64,000 bases of DNA from Methylomonas koyamae. GTDB taxonomy: Bacteria; Pseudomonadota; Gammaproteobacteria; Methylococcales; Methylomonadaceae. The first letter of the stretch is position 1. Every line of letters begins with the position of its first letter. The notes beneath the pieces were generated by a model. That model made no database searches. It was given only the letters and a program-made list of their open reading frames with translations, and was not told the origin of the DNA. This document shows positions 1-9,513 of this stretch, piece by piece. The DNA lies in contig NZ_PPPU01000017.1 in the NCBI RefSeq assembly GCF_006483455.1, positions 1-64,000 on the forward strand, written 5' to 3'. A program made the translations under genes and the position numbers.

Positions 1-129
1 AAATCACCAGCTCACCAACTCCAAAACAACAGAGCCAGTAAAGCCACCGCCAAACCAGGATCCAACTTTCAAATCCCAAAACCGCCAGCAGTGAAGAGCC
101 GCTCATTCTAGCCATAACTCTCCACTCTG
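1..129. other. Window edge, no gene recognised
   Basis: This A/C-rich stretch lies downstream of tyrS, which reads toward it. I see no open frame with recognisable protein similarity and no clear hairpin. It may be the intergenic space beyond tyrS or the edge of a gene cut by the window. Confidence 0.4.
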
Positions 130-1323
130 TCAACATTTTAATTTCACTTTGGCAAATTTTCTTTTGCCGACCTGGTAAACATGCGAACCAGCACCGATCA
201 CTTTTTTCGCATCCTCAACCTTTTCGCCATCGATTTTCACAGCGCCTTGCTTGATTAAACGCAACGCCTCCGAAGTACTCTCAACCAGTCCAGCATTTTT
301 CAGTAGATTAGCAATTGGCACACCTTCGCTCCCTGCATCCATCTCTATTTCAGCCAGATCTTCTGGTATAGCCCCTCTCTGAAACCGCGCTTCGAAATTT
401 TCCAGCGCCGACTTGGCAGCAGCGAAACCATGAAACCGCTCGACGATTTCCTGCGCCAACGCGACTTTATAATTCCGCGGATTGTCTCCATTCTCGCACG
501 CTTGCCGCCAACCCTCGATCTCGAGCATCGGCCGAAAACTCAATAGCTTGAAATAACGCCACATCAACTCGTCGGATATCGACATGATCTTGCCGAACAT
601 ATCATCTGCCGCATCAGCAATACCTATATAGTTGTTCAGAGATTTCGACATCTTCTGCACCCCATCCAAGCCTTCCAGGATCGGCATGGTCAGGACTATC
701 TGCGGCTTCTGACCATAAATCTCCTGCAATTGGCGCCCGACCAGCAAATTAAACTTTTGATCGGTTCCACCCAGCTCCACATCCGCCTTCATGACTACAG
801 AATCGTAACCCTGAATCAGCGGATATAAAAATTCATGAATCGCAATCGGCTGACCACCTTTATAACGCTTGCTGAAATCGTCCCGCTCCAGCATCCTGGC
901 CACCGTGTGTTTTGCAGCCAACTGAATCAATTCCGCACTGGTCATTACCCCCATCCACGCCGAATTGAATTTCACCTCGGTTTTTTCCGGATCCAATATT
1001 TTAAAAACCTGAGCTTGATAAGTCTTGGCATTCTCCAGCACCTCTTCCCTGCTCAACGGCTTCCGCGTGACATTTTTACCAGTCGGATCGCCTATCATCG
1101 CAGTGAAATCGCCGATCAAAAATTGAACGTTGTGGCCGGCATCTTGAAACTGCTTCAGCTTGTTGATCAGTACGGTATGCCCCAAATGTAAATCCGGAGC
1201 GGTCGGATCGAATCCGGCCTTGATCGTCAACGGTCGACTCTCTTCCAACTTCTTAACGAACTCGGATTCCAACAAGATTTCTTCAGCACCGTAACGCAGC
1301 TGAGCCAAGGTTTCTTGCAACAA
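130..1323 (-). CDS. tyrS: Tyrosyl-tRNA synthetase
   Basis: Cytoplasmic class I aminoacyl-tRNA synthetase that charges tRNA-Tyr with tyrosine using ATP. The 397-residue protein has the HIGH-type signature as HLGH near residue 47 within [11 protein letters not shown], and the KMSKS loop near residue 225. The C-terminal ~70 residues form an S4-like RNA-binding domain ([14 protein letters not shown]). Length and motif spacing match the bacterial TyrS form of about 400 residues. It is transcribed away from the divergent M23 peptidase gene, so the ~135-base gap between them must hold both promoters. Nothing looks truncated. Confidence in the family is very high. Confidence 0.97.
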   Translation of the reverse strand: MLQETLAQLRYGAEEILLESEFVKKLEESRPLTIKAGFDPTAPDLHLGHTVLINKLKQFQDAGHNVQFLIGDFTAMIGDPTGKNVTRKPLSREEVLENAKTYQAQVFKILDPEKTEVKFNSAWMGVMTSAELIQLAAKHTVARMLERDDFSKRYKGGQPIAIHEFLYPLIQGYDSVVMKADVELGGTDQKFNLLVGRQLQEIYGQKPQIVLTMPILEGLDGVQKMSKSLNNYIGIADAADDMFGKIMSISDELMWRYFKLLSFRPMLEIEGWRQACENGDNPRNYKVALAQEIVERFHGFAAAKSALENFEARFQRGAIPEDLAEIEMDAGSEGVPIANLLKNAGLVESTSEALRLIKQGAVKIDGEKVEDAKKVIGAGSHVYQVGKRKFAKVKLKC

Positions 1324-1459
1324 AACACTCTCCTAATAGCCTTCAGTTTTAGGGCGCGCATTATAAGTGATGCAACTGTGTCAACGGATAAAAAATCCCC
1401 ATTTGTTAGCCATGAACCATAAAATTGCCTACAATTGGGCATTCGACAAACAATGAAAA

Positions 1460-2764
1460 GTGATTGCTGTGAAGAACAGAATACTCAAGTCGGCGCTGTT
1501 AGGCGCTTGTACCGTTGTTGCCGCAAGTGCAAGTTACGGATTGATCCCGCACAAAGGCTTGGAAGACGCCAAAAGTCTGGAGCAAGACAAACTGATCTCT
1601 TCCAGGCTCGATCGATACACCAATTACAATCAAGCCAAACCCAAAATCGAACACCTCGACGTAACCGAGGAACTGGAACACACCGTCAAAACCGGCGAAA
1701 ACCTTTCCAGCATTTTTTCGGACTTAAACCTGAACCGCGAGGATCTGCATAAAATCATCCACGCCAACCCAACCGGCAAGCAATTCGCAGCGGTCGAGCC
1801 CGGTCAAGACGTGGTTGCCACGCTGAACGCCTCGGGAGAACTTGAACGCCTAACCTACGCCAAAAACCCGTTCGAAACCCTGATTGCAACCCGTCACGAC
1901 GATGGCTTCGATGTCGAATTGCTCAGCAAAAAAGTCGATTATCAAGTCGCCAGCGCCAAGGCTACGATCCATTCCTCGCTGTTCGAAGACGGCACACAAG
2001 CAGGATTGCCGGAAAAGATCATTCTAAAACTGGCCGACATCTTTGCCTGGGACATCGATTTTGCGTTGAATTTGCGCGACGGCGACGAGTTCACCGTGGT
2101 CTATGAAAAGCTGTTCGTAGAAGGCCGCGAATTCGACACCGGCGACATCTTATCGGTGGAATTCGTCAACCAAGGCAAGACTTACACCGCAGTACGCTTC
2201 GAAGACAATCAGGGCAATACCGGTTATTACACGCCGGACGGCAATGGATTACGCAAAGCCTTCCTGCAAACGCCGATGGACTTCGCCAAAATCAGTTCGC
2301 ATTTCAACCTGCACCGCAAGCATCCGATATTGAACACCATTCGCGCTCACAAAGGCGTGGATTATTCCGCCGCCATCGGCACGCCTGTCAAAACCACCGG
2401 CGACGGCAAAATCGTGTTCCGCGGCGTCAGAAACGGTTACGGCAATGTGGTCGAAATCGAGCACGGTCAAAAATATTCGACGCTTTACGCCCATCTGTCG
2501 GGCTTCAAAACCGGCCAAAAAGTGGGTGCCAGCATCAAACAAGGCGACGTGATCGGTTACGTCGGCAAAACCGGCTTGGCCACCGGTCCGCATTTGCATT
2601 ACGAATTCCGCATCGGCGGCCAACACGTCAATCCAGTCACGGTAAAGTTGCCTCATTCCATGCCGATGGACAAAGCCCTGCTGGCCAAATTCAAGGCCCA
2701 AACCCAACCGCTGGTCGCGCAACTCAAACAAGCCAAAGGCGACGCCCAGGTCGCGCAGAATTAA
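1460..2764 (+). CDS. M23 family metallopeptidase with N-terminal OapA/LysM-like domain
   Basis: Likely periplasmic murein endopeptidase of the MepM (YebA) type that cuts peptide cross-links. The N-terminus has a hydrophobic segment after basic residues (signal peptide or anchor). A LysM/OapA-like stretch follows (HTVKTGENLSSIF near residue 75). The C-terminal M23 domain has the zinc ligands in HKGVD (near residue 300) and HLHYEF. The start is uncertain: in-frame GTG codons occur at this position and three codons later, and neither has a strong ribosome site; a nearby ATG is out of frame. It ends 4 bases before anmK, so both may be co-transcribed, which links peptidoglycan cleavage to recycling. 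Substrate is inferred from the family only. Confidence 0.88.
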   Translation: MIAVKNRILKSALLGACTVVAASASYGLIPHKGLEDAKSLEQDKLISSRLDRYTNYNQAKPKIEHLDVTEELEHTVKTGENLSSIFSDLNLNREDLHKIIHANPTGKQFAAVEPGQDVVATLNASGELERLTYAKNPFETLIATRHDDGFDVELLSKKVDYQVASAKATIHSSLFEDGTQAGLPEKIILKLADIFAWDIDFALNLRDGDEFTVVYEKLFVEGREFDTGDILSVEFVNQGKTYTAVRFEDNQGNTGYYTPDGNGLRKAFLQTPMDFAKISSHFNLHRKHPILNTIRAHKGVDYSAAIGTPVKTTGDGKIVFRGVRNGYGNVVEIEHGQKYSTLYAHLSGFKTGQKVGASIKQGDVIGYVGKTGLATGPHLHYEFRIGGQHVNPVTVKLPHSMPMDKALLAKFKAQTQPLVAQLKQAKGDAQVAQN

Positions 2765-2768
2765 ACCG

Positions 2769-3884
2769 ATGGCCGAACTTTATATCGGCTTGATGTCCGG
2801 GACCAGCATCGATGGCATCGATGCCGGCCTGGTCGACTTCGCTGGTAACAAGATTACGCTTGTCGAGTTCCATTACCAACCCTTCCCGCCGGCACTGAGA
2901 CAATCCATTCAGGCAATCAGCCAAGCCAATCAGGCAGTGCGATTGCTAGATTATGGACACCTGGACAGCCAAATCGGCCGTTTATTCGGCGAAGCCGCCA
3001 ATGCATTACTAAAAAAAACAGGAATACCGGCGAGCGCGATCAAAGCCATCGGCAGCCACGGCCAAACCGTTTGCCATGCTCCGGACGGCAGCGACGGTTT
3101 CACCCTGCAAATTGGCGATCCAAACCGGATTGCGGAAATCACCGGCATCACTACGGTTGCCGACTTTCGCCGCCGCGACATCGCCGCCGGCGGCCAGGGC
3201 GCACCGCTGGTACCAGCGTTCCACCAAGCGCTATTTACCGATCCGAACCAGGCCAGAACGGTGGTCAATATTGGCGGCATCGCCAATATCACCGTACTCG
3301 ACGACAAACCGGCCATCGGTTTCGATACCGGCCCAGGCAATGGCCTGATCGACTATTGGTATCAGCAACACCATTCCGGCATGTTCGATCAGTCTGGGGA
3401 GTGGGCGGCCGGAGGCCACACTAACCAAGAGCTACTGGCCTCACTCAAAGACGACCCTTATTTCGATTTAACGCCGCCGAAAAGCACCGGCAAAGAGTAT
3501 TTTTCCGCAGCCTGGCTGAAGCGAAAAATCGAATCATTCGGCAACTTAACGGCTCAGGACGTTCAAGCGACGCTTTGCCAATTCAGCGCAGATACGATTT
3601 CCGATGCCATCAGCCGGCACGCACCGGAAACCAAGCAAGTGTTCATTTGCGGCGGCGGCGCACATAACCGGCATTTGCTGCAGCTGTTGGCGGAAAACTT
3701 AAGAGTTTCAATCGCATCGACAGCCGCCATCGGCGTCGATCCGGATCACGTCGAAGCGATTGCGTTCGCTTGGCTGGCCCGGCAAACTTTGAATCGCTTA
3801 CCGGGTAACCTATGTAGTGTCACCGGCGCCAAGGCGCCGGTGATTTTGGGCGGAATATATCCTGGCCGAAACGGTTTAGGCTGA
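2769..3884 (+). CDS. anmK: Anhydro-N-acetylmuramic acid kinase
   Basis: Cytosolic kinase that hydrolyses and phosphorylates 1,6-anhydro-MurNAc to MurNAc-6-phosphate in peptidoglycan recycling. The 371-residue protein opens with the family's phosphate-binding motif [15 protein letters not shown]. It also shows the later glycine-rich ATPase-fold segments [15 protein letters not shown] and CGGGAHN. Length fits the family (~370). It sits directly behind the M23 peptidase gene. Its last 9 bases overlap the 3' end of the convergent erpA. Very sure of family. Confidence 0.96.
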   Translation: MAELYIGLMSGTSIDGIDAGLVDFAGNKITLVEFHYQPFPPALRQSIQAISQANQAVRLLDYGHLDSQIGRLFGEAANALLKKTGIPASAIKAIGSHGQTVCHAPDGSDGFTLQIGDPNRIAEITGITTVADFRRRDIAAGGQGAPLVPAFHQALFTDPNQARTVVNIGGIANITVLDDKPAIGFDTGPGNGLIDYWYQQHHSGMFDQSGEWAAGGHTNQELLASLKDDPYFDLTPPKSTGKEYFSAAWLKRKIESFGNLTAQDVQATLCQFSADTISDAISRHAPETKQVFICGGGAHNRHLLQLLAENLRVSIASTAAIGVDPDHVEAIAFAWLARQTLNRLPGNLCSVTGAKAPVILGGIYPGRNGLG

Positions 3885-4208
3885 GAAAGACGAGCCGCAG
3901 CCGCAAGTGGTGGTGGCGTTGGGATTGCGGATCACGAATTGCGCACCCGACAAATCTTCCTTGTAGTCGATTTCTGCGCCGTTTAGATACTGGATGCTCA
4001 TCGAATCAATCAATACCGTCACGCCGCCGTTGACGATCTGCGTATCGTCCTCGTTCACTTCTTCATCGAAAGTAAAGCCGTACTGGAAGCCGGAACAGCC
4101 GCCGCCACTGATATAAACCCGCAGTTTAAGATTGTCGTTACCCTCTTCTTGAATCAAACCCGCGACTTTTTGCGCAGCGCTATCGGTAAATACAATTGGA
4201 TCGGCCAT
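3876..4208 (-). CDS. erpA: Iron-sulfur cluster insertion protein ErpA
   Basis: A-type carrier that delivers Fe-S clusters to apoproteins. The 110-residue protein has the three conserved cysteines: one in [11 protein letters not shown] and two in the C-terminal CGCG. The sequence [12 protein letters not shown] with a short acidic middle is more like ErpA than IscA or SufA. It stands alone, with no isc or suf genes near. Its 3' end overlaps that of anmK by 9 bases. It could supply clusters to the radical SAM enzymes encoded nearby, but this is only an inference. Confidence 0.94.
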   Translation of the reverse strand: MADPIVFTDSAAQKVAGLIQEEGNDNLKLRVYISGGGCSGFQYGFTFDEEVNEDDTQIVNGGVTVLIDSMSIQYLNGAEIDYKEDLSGAQFVIRNPNATTTCGCGSSFSA

Positions 4209-4370
4209 ATAAAACTCTTAAGCAATTGAATGGGTAGGGAATTATGACTATCCCCAGTATTTTGGTCAACAATTATTGTGATACCTTGACCCGGCTGGCC
4301 TTTTAACCCACCGGCAACTCAAATCGCAGTAAAATCAGGGTCCGTTTCCGCTGCAATCGAGGAGATACCG

Positions 4371-4856
4371 ATGCTGATCACGTTTCTGAGACATGCTACG
4401 GCGGAGGATCGCACCTTATCAAAAGCCGATAGCGATCGAGCGCTCACCGAAAAAGGCGCAAAACAGGTCAAACGGCTGGCGATCTTCTGTGAAAGAAATC
4501 GACTCTTGCCAAGCAAGCTATATTGCAGTCCGGTGCTACGGGCCCAACAGACCGCAACTTTACTGCATGACCACTTGCCCAACTGTCCCGCTGCGCTTAG
4601 CGCCGATTGGCTGACCATCGGCACCGAACCGCAACAACTGCTGGCACAACTTAAACGGCTGGCCGATCTCGGCGAAGACGATGTCTGGTTAGTGGGGCAT
4701 GAACCCGATCTTTCCGAGGCTACCGCCTCACTCTTAAACATGTCGGCCACGGCATTGTGCATCAAGAAAGCGTCGTTAACCCGCCTCAATGCCGACTTCA
4801 GTAATCCGCAATCGGTCACGCTGCTGTGGAGTCTGCCGTGCGGCTTGATGCGTTGA
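4371..4856 (+). CDS. sixA: SixA-type phosphohistidine phosphatase
   Basis: Histidine phosphatase of the phosphoglycerate mutase-like superfamily. The 161-residue protein starts with the catalytic motif in MLITFLRHATAED, the active histidine following arginine at residues 7-8. It has the second conserved histidine in LVGHEPDLSE. Small size and lack of extra domains fit SixA, which dephosphorylates HPt domains or the nitrogen PTS in E. coli. The start has a good ribosome site (GAGGAG, 6 bases upstream). Its 3' end overlaps nirJ by 41 bases on the other strand. An orphan REC-HPt protein near 27.3-28.0 kb would be a conceivable substrate; that is speculation. Confidence 0.9.
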   Translation: MLITFLRHATAEDRTLSKADSDRALTEKGAKQVKRLAIFCERNRLLPSKLYCSPVLRAQQTATLLHDHLPNCPAALSADWLTIGTEPQQLLAQLKRLADLGEDDVWLVGHEPDLSEATASLLNMSATALCIKKASLTRLNADFSNPQSVTLLWSLPCGLMR

Positions 4857-6027
4857 TCTGTTGTGACTGGGCTTGATTCGGTAACAAACGGCCGGCAATT
4901 TCCTCGTCTTCCAGGTAGCACCCCGGATCTTCGGCCCAAAAATCGCCGGTCAGTTGCTGCGCCCGAACCCGGGTGTTGCCGTTGCATATAGACTGGTAGC
5001 CGCAACTGCCGCACCGCCCCTGCAACGGCCGCGGCGAAGCTTTCAGGCCGGCCATTAGGGGATCGGACACATCCTGCCAGATTTCGGAAAACGGCCGCTG
5101 ACGAACATTGCCCAAGCCGTAATGCCACCAAAACGTGTCGGGATGGACATTACCCAGGTTATCGATATTGGCGACATTGACACCGGAAGCGTTGCCGCCC
5201 CATTGCCGCAGTTTGGCCTGAATGTGCTCGGCCCGCTCCGGGAAGCGGCGTTTGACCCAGTGCAGGAAATAGACGGCGTCGGCGTCGTTGTTGCCGGTCA
5301 CCACTTCCCGGTGCAGGCCTTGTTTTTCCCAGCTCAACGACTTTTCAAACAGGCTATCCATTACTTTGCGGGTCAACTGAAACTCGGCATCGTCCTTGCG
5401 ATTCTTGTTACCTCGTCCGCCGTAATTCAAGTGCGACAGATAAAATTTGTCGATGTCCTCGTCGTCCATCAACTGCAACAAATTCTCGAAATCATGGGCG
5501 TTATCTTGGGTCAGCGTGAAGCGCACGCCAGCCTTGATACCGTGGTCGCGACATAAACGAATGCCGGCCAGCGAGGCATCGAACGAGCCCTGTTTCTGGC
5601 GAAATTTGTCGTGTGCGTCGCGCATGCCGTCGAGACTGACGCCGATGTACTGGTAATCGATCGCGGCTATTTGCTCGATATTGCTGGAGTTGATCAACGT
5701 GCCGTTGCTGGATAAGGCCACGTAAAAGCCCATGTCCCGCGCGCGTTGCGAAATCGGAAAAATATCGGGATGCAACAGCGGTTCGCCGCCCGACAAAATC
5801 AGCACCGGCACCTTAAAGGCCTTTAAATCGTCCATCACCGTGTAGATTTCCGGCGTCGACAATTCCCCGGGAAAGTTGATGTCGGCCGAAGTCGTATAAC
5901 AGTGCTTGCAAGTCAGATTGCAGCGGCGAATCAGATTCCAGATCACCACCGGCCCGGAAGGCTTGCGCGCCGGTTTTAACGGTGTTGGCTCAAGTACCTC
6001 ACGCATGTATTGGCTGAGTCTGAACAT
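4816..6027 (-). CDS. nirJ: Heme d1 biosynthesis radical SAM protein NirJ
   Basis: Radical SAM enzyme that replaces the propionate side chains of didecarboxysiroheme with keto groups in heme d1 synthesis. The 403-residue protein has the SAM 4Fe-4S motif CX3CX2C at residues 36, 40 and 43 (CNLTCKHC), the GGEP motif near residue 79, and a C-terminal SPASM-like cysteine cluster (CGSCGYQSIC). It is the last gene of the nir operon and follows nirH with a 2-base gap. PqqE and AhbC/AhbD proteins are related, but the context with nirFDLGH settles the assignment. The region after it is occupied by convergent sixA, so nirE does not follow here. Confidence 0.95.
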   Translation of the reverse strand: MFRLSQYMREVLEPTPLKPARKPSGPVVIWNLIRRCNLTCKHCYTTSADINFPGELSTPEIYTVMDDLKAFKVPVLILSGGEPLLHPDIFPISQRARDMGFYVALSSNGTLINSSNIEQIAAIDYQYIGVSLDGMRDAHDKFRQKQGSFDASLAGIRLCRDHGIKAGVRFTLTQDNAHDFENLLQLMDDEDIDKFYLSHLNYGGRGNKNRKDDAEFQLTRKVMDSLFEKSLSWEKQGLHREVVTGNNDADAVYFLHWVKRRFPERAEHIQAKLRQWGGNASGVNVANIDNLGNVHPDTFWWHYGLGNVRQRPFSEIWQDVSDPLMAGLKASPRPLQGRCGSCGYQSICNGNTRVRAQQLTGDFWAEDPGCYLEDEEIAGRLLPNQAQSQQINASSRTADSTAA

Positions 6028-6029
6028 GC

Positions 6030-6509
6030 TTATCCCCCGATACGCAAACCGGTTTTTTTCAAAATTTTGCTGCTGTACAGTACCTCGTGCCCGCGCGCGT
6101 GATCGCCCAACAGCTCGGCAATGATGGCGACCTGGCGTTCGGCATCCTGCTCGGTCTTACCGTGTACCATCGCAAATAAGTTATACGGCCAGTCCGGTAA
6201 GTGGCGCGGGCGCTGGTAACAATGACTGACGAATGGCAACGCAGCAATCTGCCGGCCCAAGCGGTCGACATCATCATCGCCCACATCCCAAACGGTCATG
6301 CCGTTGTGGCGATAGCCCAGTTTGTAGTGGTTGGGCACCGCGGCGATCCGGCGGATGACGCCGGTCTGTTGCATTTCGGCCATGTGCAACATCACGACCT
6401 GGACAGACAAACCCAATTGCTCGGCGACGGCTTGATAGGGCTCGGCAACCAACGGTAAGCCGGCTTGGGTAACCTGGATAATTTGGCGGTCTATCTCATC
6501 AATACTCAT
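6030..6509 (-). CDS. nirH: Siroheme decarboxylase subunit NirH
   Basis: AsnC/Lrp-like protein of the Ahb/Nir decarboxylase family, which turns siroheme into 12,18-didecarboxysiroheme. Automatic annotation often calls such proteins Lrp/AsnC regulators. The N-terminal winged-helix-like part (IDRQIIQVTQAGLPL) is followed by a ferredoxin-like fold. The end, EVLYSSKILKKTGLR, parallels that of nirL, so nirH and nirL are paralogues. The chosen ATG shares one base with the nirG stop codon (TGATG), which points to translational coupling. A TTG one codon upstream is possible but less likely. The D/L/G/H letter comes from gene order. Confidence 0.86.
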   Translation of the reverse strand: MSIDEIDRQIIQVTQAGLPLVAEPYQAVAEQLGLSVQVVMLHMAEMQQTGVIRRIAAVPNHYKLGYRHNGMTVWDVGDDDVDRLGRQIAALPFVSHCYQRPRHLPDWPYNLFAMVHGKTEQDAERQVAIIAELLGDHARGHEVLYSSKILKKTGLRIGG

Positions 6510-6964
6510 CAAGCTTCCAATTGCAAACCGACGTAATATTCATTGATTTTCGGCATGTTATAGACGGTCAGACCGGTCAGCCGTTCGATCTCGGCAATCA
6601 CGCTCGCCACCTGTTGCGGCTGTTCGGTGGCCAAGACAAACCACATGTTCAAGGCGTGGTTGCGAGCGTAGTTATGGGCGACCTCGGGAAAGGCGTTGAC
6701 GATTTCGGCGACTTCGTCAAAACGTTCCTCCGGTACCTTGATGGCGGCCAGGGTCAACGCGCCGCCCATCTGCTCGGCGTGGTACATCGGCCCGAACCGC
6801 GACAACACGCCATCGGCCAGCAAGGCCCGCAGGCGCGCCAACAAGCACTCTTCGGTCAAACCCAGTTCTTCGGCGACCCCTCGATAGGGCGATTCGCAGA
6901 TCGGAAAACCTTGCTGCAGGCGATTGACGATGCGTTTATCGATGGTATCCATGGCGTCAGACAT
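6509..6964 (-). CDS. nirG: Siroheme decarboxylase subunit NirG
   Basis: Second AsnC-like siroheme decarboxylase family member. The body begins at DTIDKRIVNRLQQGFPI and ends in a segment like that of nirD (MPKINEYYVGLQLE against LPMLADYFINLGFE), so nirD and nirG form one paralogue pair and nirL and nirH the other. The frame is open further upstream inside nirL. I chose the ATG that overlaps the nirL stop (ATGTCTGA). A second ATG four codons later (MDTIDK) lines up with the starts of the sister genes and is equally possible. It follows the Pseudomonas order D-L-G-H. Confidence 0.85.
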   Translation of the reverse strand: MSDAMDTIDKRIVNRLQQGFPICESPYRGVAEELGLTEECLLARLRALLADGVLSRFGPMYHAEQMGGALTLAAIKVPEERFDEVAEIVNAFPEVAHNYARNHALNMWFVLATEQPQQVASVIAEIERLTGLTVYNMPKINEYYVGLQLEA

Positions 6965-7514
6965 TTTGCCATTCGCATGCAGCGGGAACGACCGCATCCC
7001 GTTCGACACGGTTTTGTGGGTCGTTGGCGGCCTCCGCTGGCGCCGAATAGCGCGCACCACGTTGTTTAAAGCAGCGCCGGCTAAACAATACTTCGTAGGG
7101 ATAAGCCGCCAGCGCGCAATCATGTCTTAACACCGCCCATTGCTCCAACACCACTTCCCGGCTTTTGCCATGGATCATGCAATACAGATTGTAAGGCCAA
7201 ACCTCGCCCTGGCGCGGCCGCTGATAGCAGAGATTGACGCAGGCTTGTTGACTGATCAGCGCGCCGACGTCGGCGACACGCTCGTCCGGAACATTCATCA
7301 CGATCATTGCATTGGCCCGGTAGCCGAGTTGGCGATGCTTGACGACCACCCCCCAGCGCTTGATCAAACCTTGCGCACGCAAGCGCGATAGACGCTGGAT
7401 CACGTCCTGTTCGGTCAAACCCAAATCCTCAGCAATTGCCGCATAAGGTCGTGCCGTGATCGGCAGACCGGCCTGGACGGCGGCAATCAAACGATGGTCA
7501 ACGGCATCAATCAT
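6957..7514 (-). CDS. nirL: Siroheme decarboxylase subunit NirL
   Basis: AsnC-like decarboxylase family protein of heme d1 synthesis, 185 residues. The core (IDAVDHRLIAAVQAGLPI ... EVLFSRRCFKQRGAR) matches nirH. It then carries an extra hydrophilic tail of about 25 residues rich in Ala, Asn and Arg, not seen in the sister genes. Its start overlaps the 3' end of nirD by 8 bases, and its 3' end overlaps nirG by 8 bases. In this family D/L and G/H type proteins pair into heterodimers, and the alternating order of the two sequence types fits that. Function is from family and context. Confidence 0.86.
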   Translation of the reverse strand: MIDAVDHRLIAAVQAGLPITARPYAAIAEDLGLTEQDVIQRLSRLRAQGLIKRWGVVVKHRQLGYRANAMIVMNVPDERVADVGALISQQACVNLCYQRPRQGEVWPYNLYCMIHGKSREVVLEQWAVLRHDCALAAYPYEVLFSRRCFKQRGARYSAPAEAANDPQNRVERDAVVPAACEWQNV

Positions 7515-7962
7515 GCAAATTCAATTCAAAACCGAGATTGATGAAATAGTCGGCCAACATCGGCAATAACATCGCCGGATAACCGCTGCGGTTTTCGATA
7601 TCCGCAATCACGGCGCGCAAATGCGCCTCGTCGTCGGCCACCGCTACAAACCACAAGTTAAAACGATTTTCCCGTTCGTAGTTATGATTGACTTCCGGAC
7701 AAGCGCTGACCAAGTCGGCAACCCGCGCCAGATCGTGATCCGGCACCGCCATCGCCACCAGCGCGCTGCTGCCGATGCTGTTCGGCGCAATGACCGGACC
7801 GATGCGGCTGATCATCCGTTGCGCCGACAATTCTTCAAAAGCGTGCAGTACAACCTCTTCGCTGACGCCGAGTTGATCGGCAATATCGCGATACGGTGTG
7901 GGGCTGAGTGGAAAATCCTGCTGGTAATCGTTGAGCAGGCGTTTGTGCAAGGGTGCCAGCAT
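7507..7962 (-). CDS. nirD: Siroheme decarboxylase subunit NirD
   Basis: First of four AsnC-like siroheme decarboxylase family genes. The frame is open back into nirF, but the likely ATG (MLAPLHKRLLNDYQQDFPL) lies two bases after the nirF stop (TGACGATG), which gives 151 residues, the usual NirD size. The N-terminal helix-turn-helix-like fold does not imply DNA binding; the family's job is to decarboxylate siroheme acetate side chains. The end, LPMLADYFINLGFEL, is shared with nirG. Confidence 0.86.
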   Translation of the reverse strand: MLAPLHKRLLNDYQQDFPLSPTPYRDIADQLGVSEEVVLHAFEELSAQRMISRIGPVIAPNSIGSSALVAMAVPDHDLARVADLVSACPEVNHNYERENRFNLWFVAVADDEAHLRAVIADIENRSGYPAMLLPMLADYFINLGFELNLHD

Positions 7963-7964
7963 CG

Positions 7965-9137
7965 TCACCAACCTATGCGATTGGCTCGGTCGGTGAAAAA
8001 AATGCCGCTGGGTTTTTGGGCGGGCAGACGGGCTATTTCGGCCAGGGTTTCCGTATCGTAAACCATCAGCCGATCGTCGTCGCGCACCGCCAGCCATACT
8101 GTTTCGCCGCGCGGACTGAATTCCATGTGCAACACCGCCTTGCCGGGTTGCAAGGTTTTGACGATGTTGAAATTCTTAACGTCGATGACCTGCACGGTCT
8201 GGTTATCGGGAAACGCGAAATTCACCCAGATTTGGCGGCCGTCGGGCCGAGCACTGACGAAAACCGGCTGGCCGGCCAGCGGAATGCGCTTGACCAGTTC
8301 CCAATCGGTTTTATCGATGACCAGCACCTCATGCTGCCCGATGGCCGGCACGAACAGCCAGTCGCCGGCCATCGTCCAGCCCTCCAGATGCGGCATTTTG
8401 TAGACTGGTAGTTGCTCGTCGTCCTTGCCGTAGTCTTCCAGTATGTGCTCGACGCCTTTTTCCGGCTGCCATAAATCCAGGAGCGCCAAACCTTTCTCGC
8501 CAAACAGGCCAGCCGCGTAAAAATGGCCGTCCGGGCTCAACAACGCATCGTAGGGCTGCTTACCGATGTCCTGGTATTTTTTGACGACTGGTTGACGCGG
8601 ATTTTTGGCGTCGATCAGCCAGATTTCGTTGGCTTCGAACAAACTGCAAACAAAGCGCTGGCCCGGCGCATCGACCAGACCGACCACTTTGGACAACTTG
8701 CTATCGTCGCCGTAGACCGCCGGAATCTCGGCCAATTGTTCCAGAGTTTCGGCATCAAACAGCTTCACCCCGCCCGGCGTGTAATTGGAGACGGCAATCA
8801 CTTTACCGTCCTGAGATATGGCGCCGCCGATACTGTTGCCGGCCTGCACGTTCCGTTTGTCGATTTTGTCCTGCAACAGATCGATTTTGCTTAATCCGCC
8901 GTCACGACCGAATACATAGGCGTAACGCTGATCGCGGGAAAATACCACCGAGGCATGCGACAAATCGCCCAGACCTTCGATTCGGCTCAGCATAGCTGGT
9001 TTGGTAGTATTGACGATTTGAATAGTGCCGGCTTCGCGCTCGATCACGACGCCCAAATCGCCGGTCGCCCGCAAATCGGCGCAAGCCGAGCCGGCAACGG
9101 CGAGAGCAGACAACAACACGGAAGCCAAAAGTTTCAT
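7965..9137 (-). CDS. nirF: Heme d1 biosynthesis protein NirF
   Basis: Periplasmic eight-bladed propeller protein related to the d1 domain of NirS, needed for a late step of heme d1 synthesis. The 390-residue protein starts at MKLLASVLLSALAVAGSACA, a signal peptide. A type I cleavage after ACA seems likelier than a lipoprotein site because no leucine lies at -3. It lacks a c-type heme motif, unlike the cd1 protein upstream. Repeated blades end in motifs such as VKLFDAETLEQLAEIP and VQVIDVKNFNIVKTL. The frame extends upstream into nirC, but that extension has no signal sequence. nirD follows after 2 bases. Confidence 0.93.
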   Translation of the reverse strand: MKLLASVLLSALAVAGSACADLRATGDLGVVIEREAGTIQIVNTTKPAMLSRIEGLGDLSHASVVFSRDQRYAYVFGRDGGLSKIDLLQDKIDKRNVQAGNSIGGAISQDGKVIAVSNYTPGGVKLFDAETLEQLAEIPAVYGDDSKLSKVVGLVDAPGQRFVCSLFEANEIWLIDAKNPRQPVVKKYQDIGKQPYDALLSPDGHFYAAGLFGEKGLALLDLWQPEKGVEHILEDYGKDDEQLPVYKMPHLEGWTMAGDWLFVPAIGQHEVLVIDKTDWELVKRIPLAGQPVFVSARPDGRQIWVNFAFPDNQTVQVIDVKNFNIVKTLQPGKAVLHMEFSPRGETVWLAVRDDDRLMVYDTETLAEIARLPAQKPSGIFFTDRANRIGW

Positions 9138-9210
9138 GAAAACCCTGTTCTGAAAATTATTCCGTTCCAACAAATCCGCAACCGGCCGCTGCCCTTTAGC
9201 TAAGCCGACT

Positions 9211-9510
9211 TCAGCGTTGGCGCAGACGCGCAACCATCCAGCTGATCTCGGCATCGTTCAAAAACGGTTGCCACGCCGGCATAGCCGTGCCGGCCCGGCC
9301 GTTACGAATCGCGTCGAACAATAACGCATCGCTTTTGTCGGCCAAGGCGTCCGGCATCAACGAAGGCCCCAATCCACCCTTGGGCGGCAGGCCATGACAG
9401 GAACCGCAATCGTGCTTCAGCATATTGGTCAATTCCTGCTGGCGCCCGGCGCCCGGCTCTTCGGCGTACACGCCGAAACAAAACGCGCCGAGCAGCCAGA
9501 CAATCCGCAT
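9211..9510 (-). CDS. nirC: NirC-like c-type cytochrome
   Basis: Small periplasmic monoheme cytochrome of 99 residues with signal peptide MRIVWLLGAFCFGVYA. The heme-binding motif CGSCH lies near residue 35 and the likely methionine ligand is in GTAMPAW near residue 77. Size and position just before nirF match NirC of Pseudomonas, which can pass electrons to the cd1 enzyme and takes part in heme d1 maturation. It follows the preceding cytochrome gene by 3 bases. The assignment by order is firm; its exact electron partner is not shown by the sequence. Confidence 0.87.
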   Translation of the reverse strand: MRIVWLLGAFCFGVYAEEPGAGRQQELTNMLKHDCGSCHGLPPKGGLGPSLMPDALADKSDALLFDAIRNGRAGTAMPAWQPFLNDAEISWMVARLRQR

Positions 9511-9513
9511 CGC

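Noticed and set aside
4319-5131. 270-codon minus-strand frame across sixA and the end of nirJ
   Set aside because: It overlaps two well-supported genes, one on its own strand, and has no family likeness.
6030-7962. Four AsnC/Lrp-like genes as transcriptional regulators
   Set aside because: Their place inside a heme d1 operon and their shared C-terminal sequences fit siroheme decarboxylases; the helix-turn-helix likeness is a known feature of that family.
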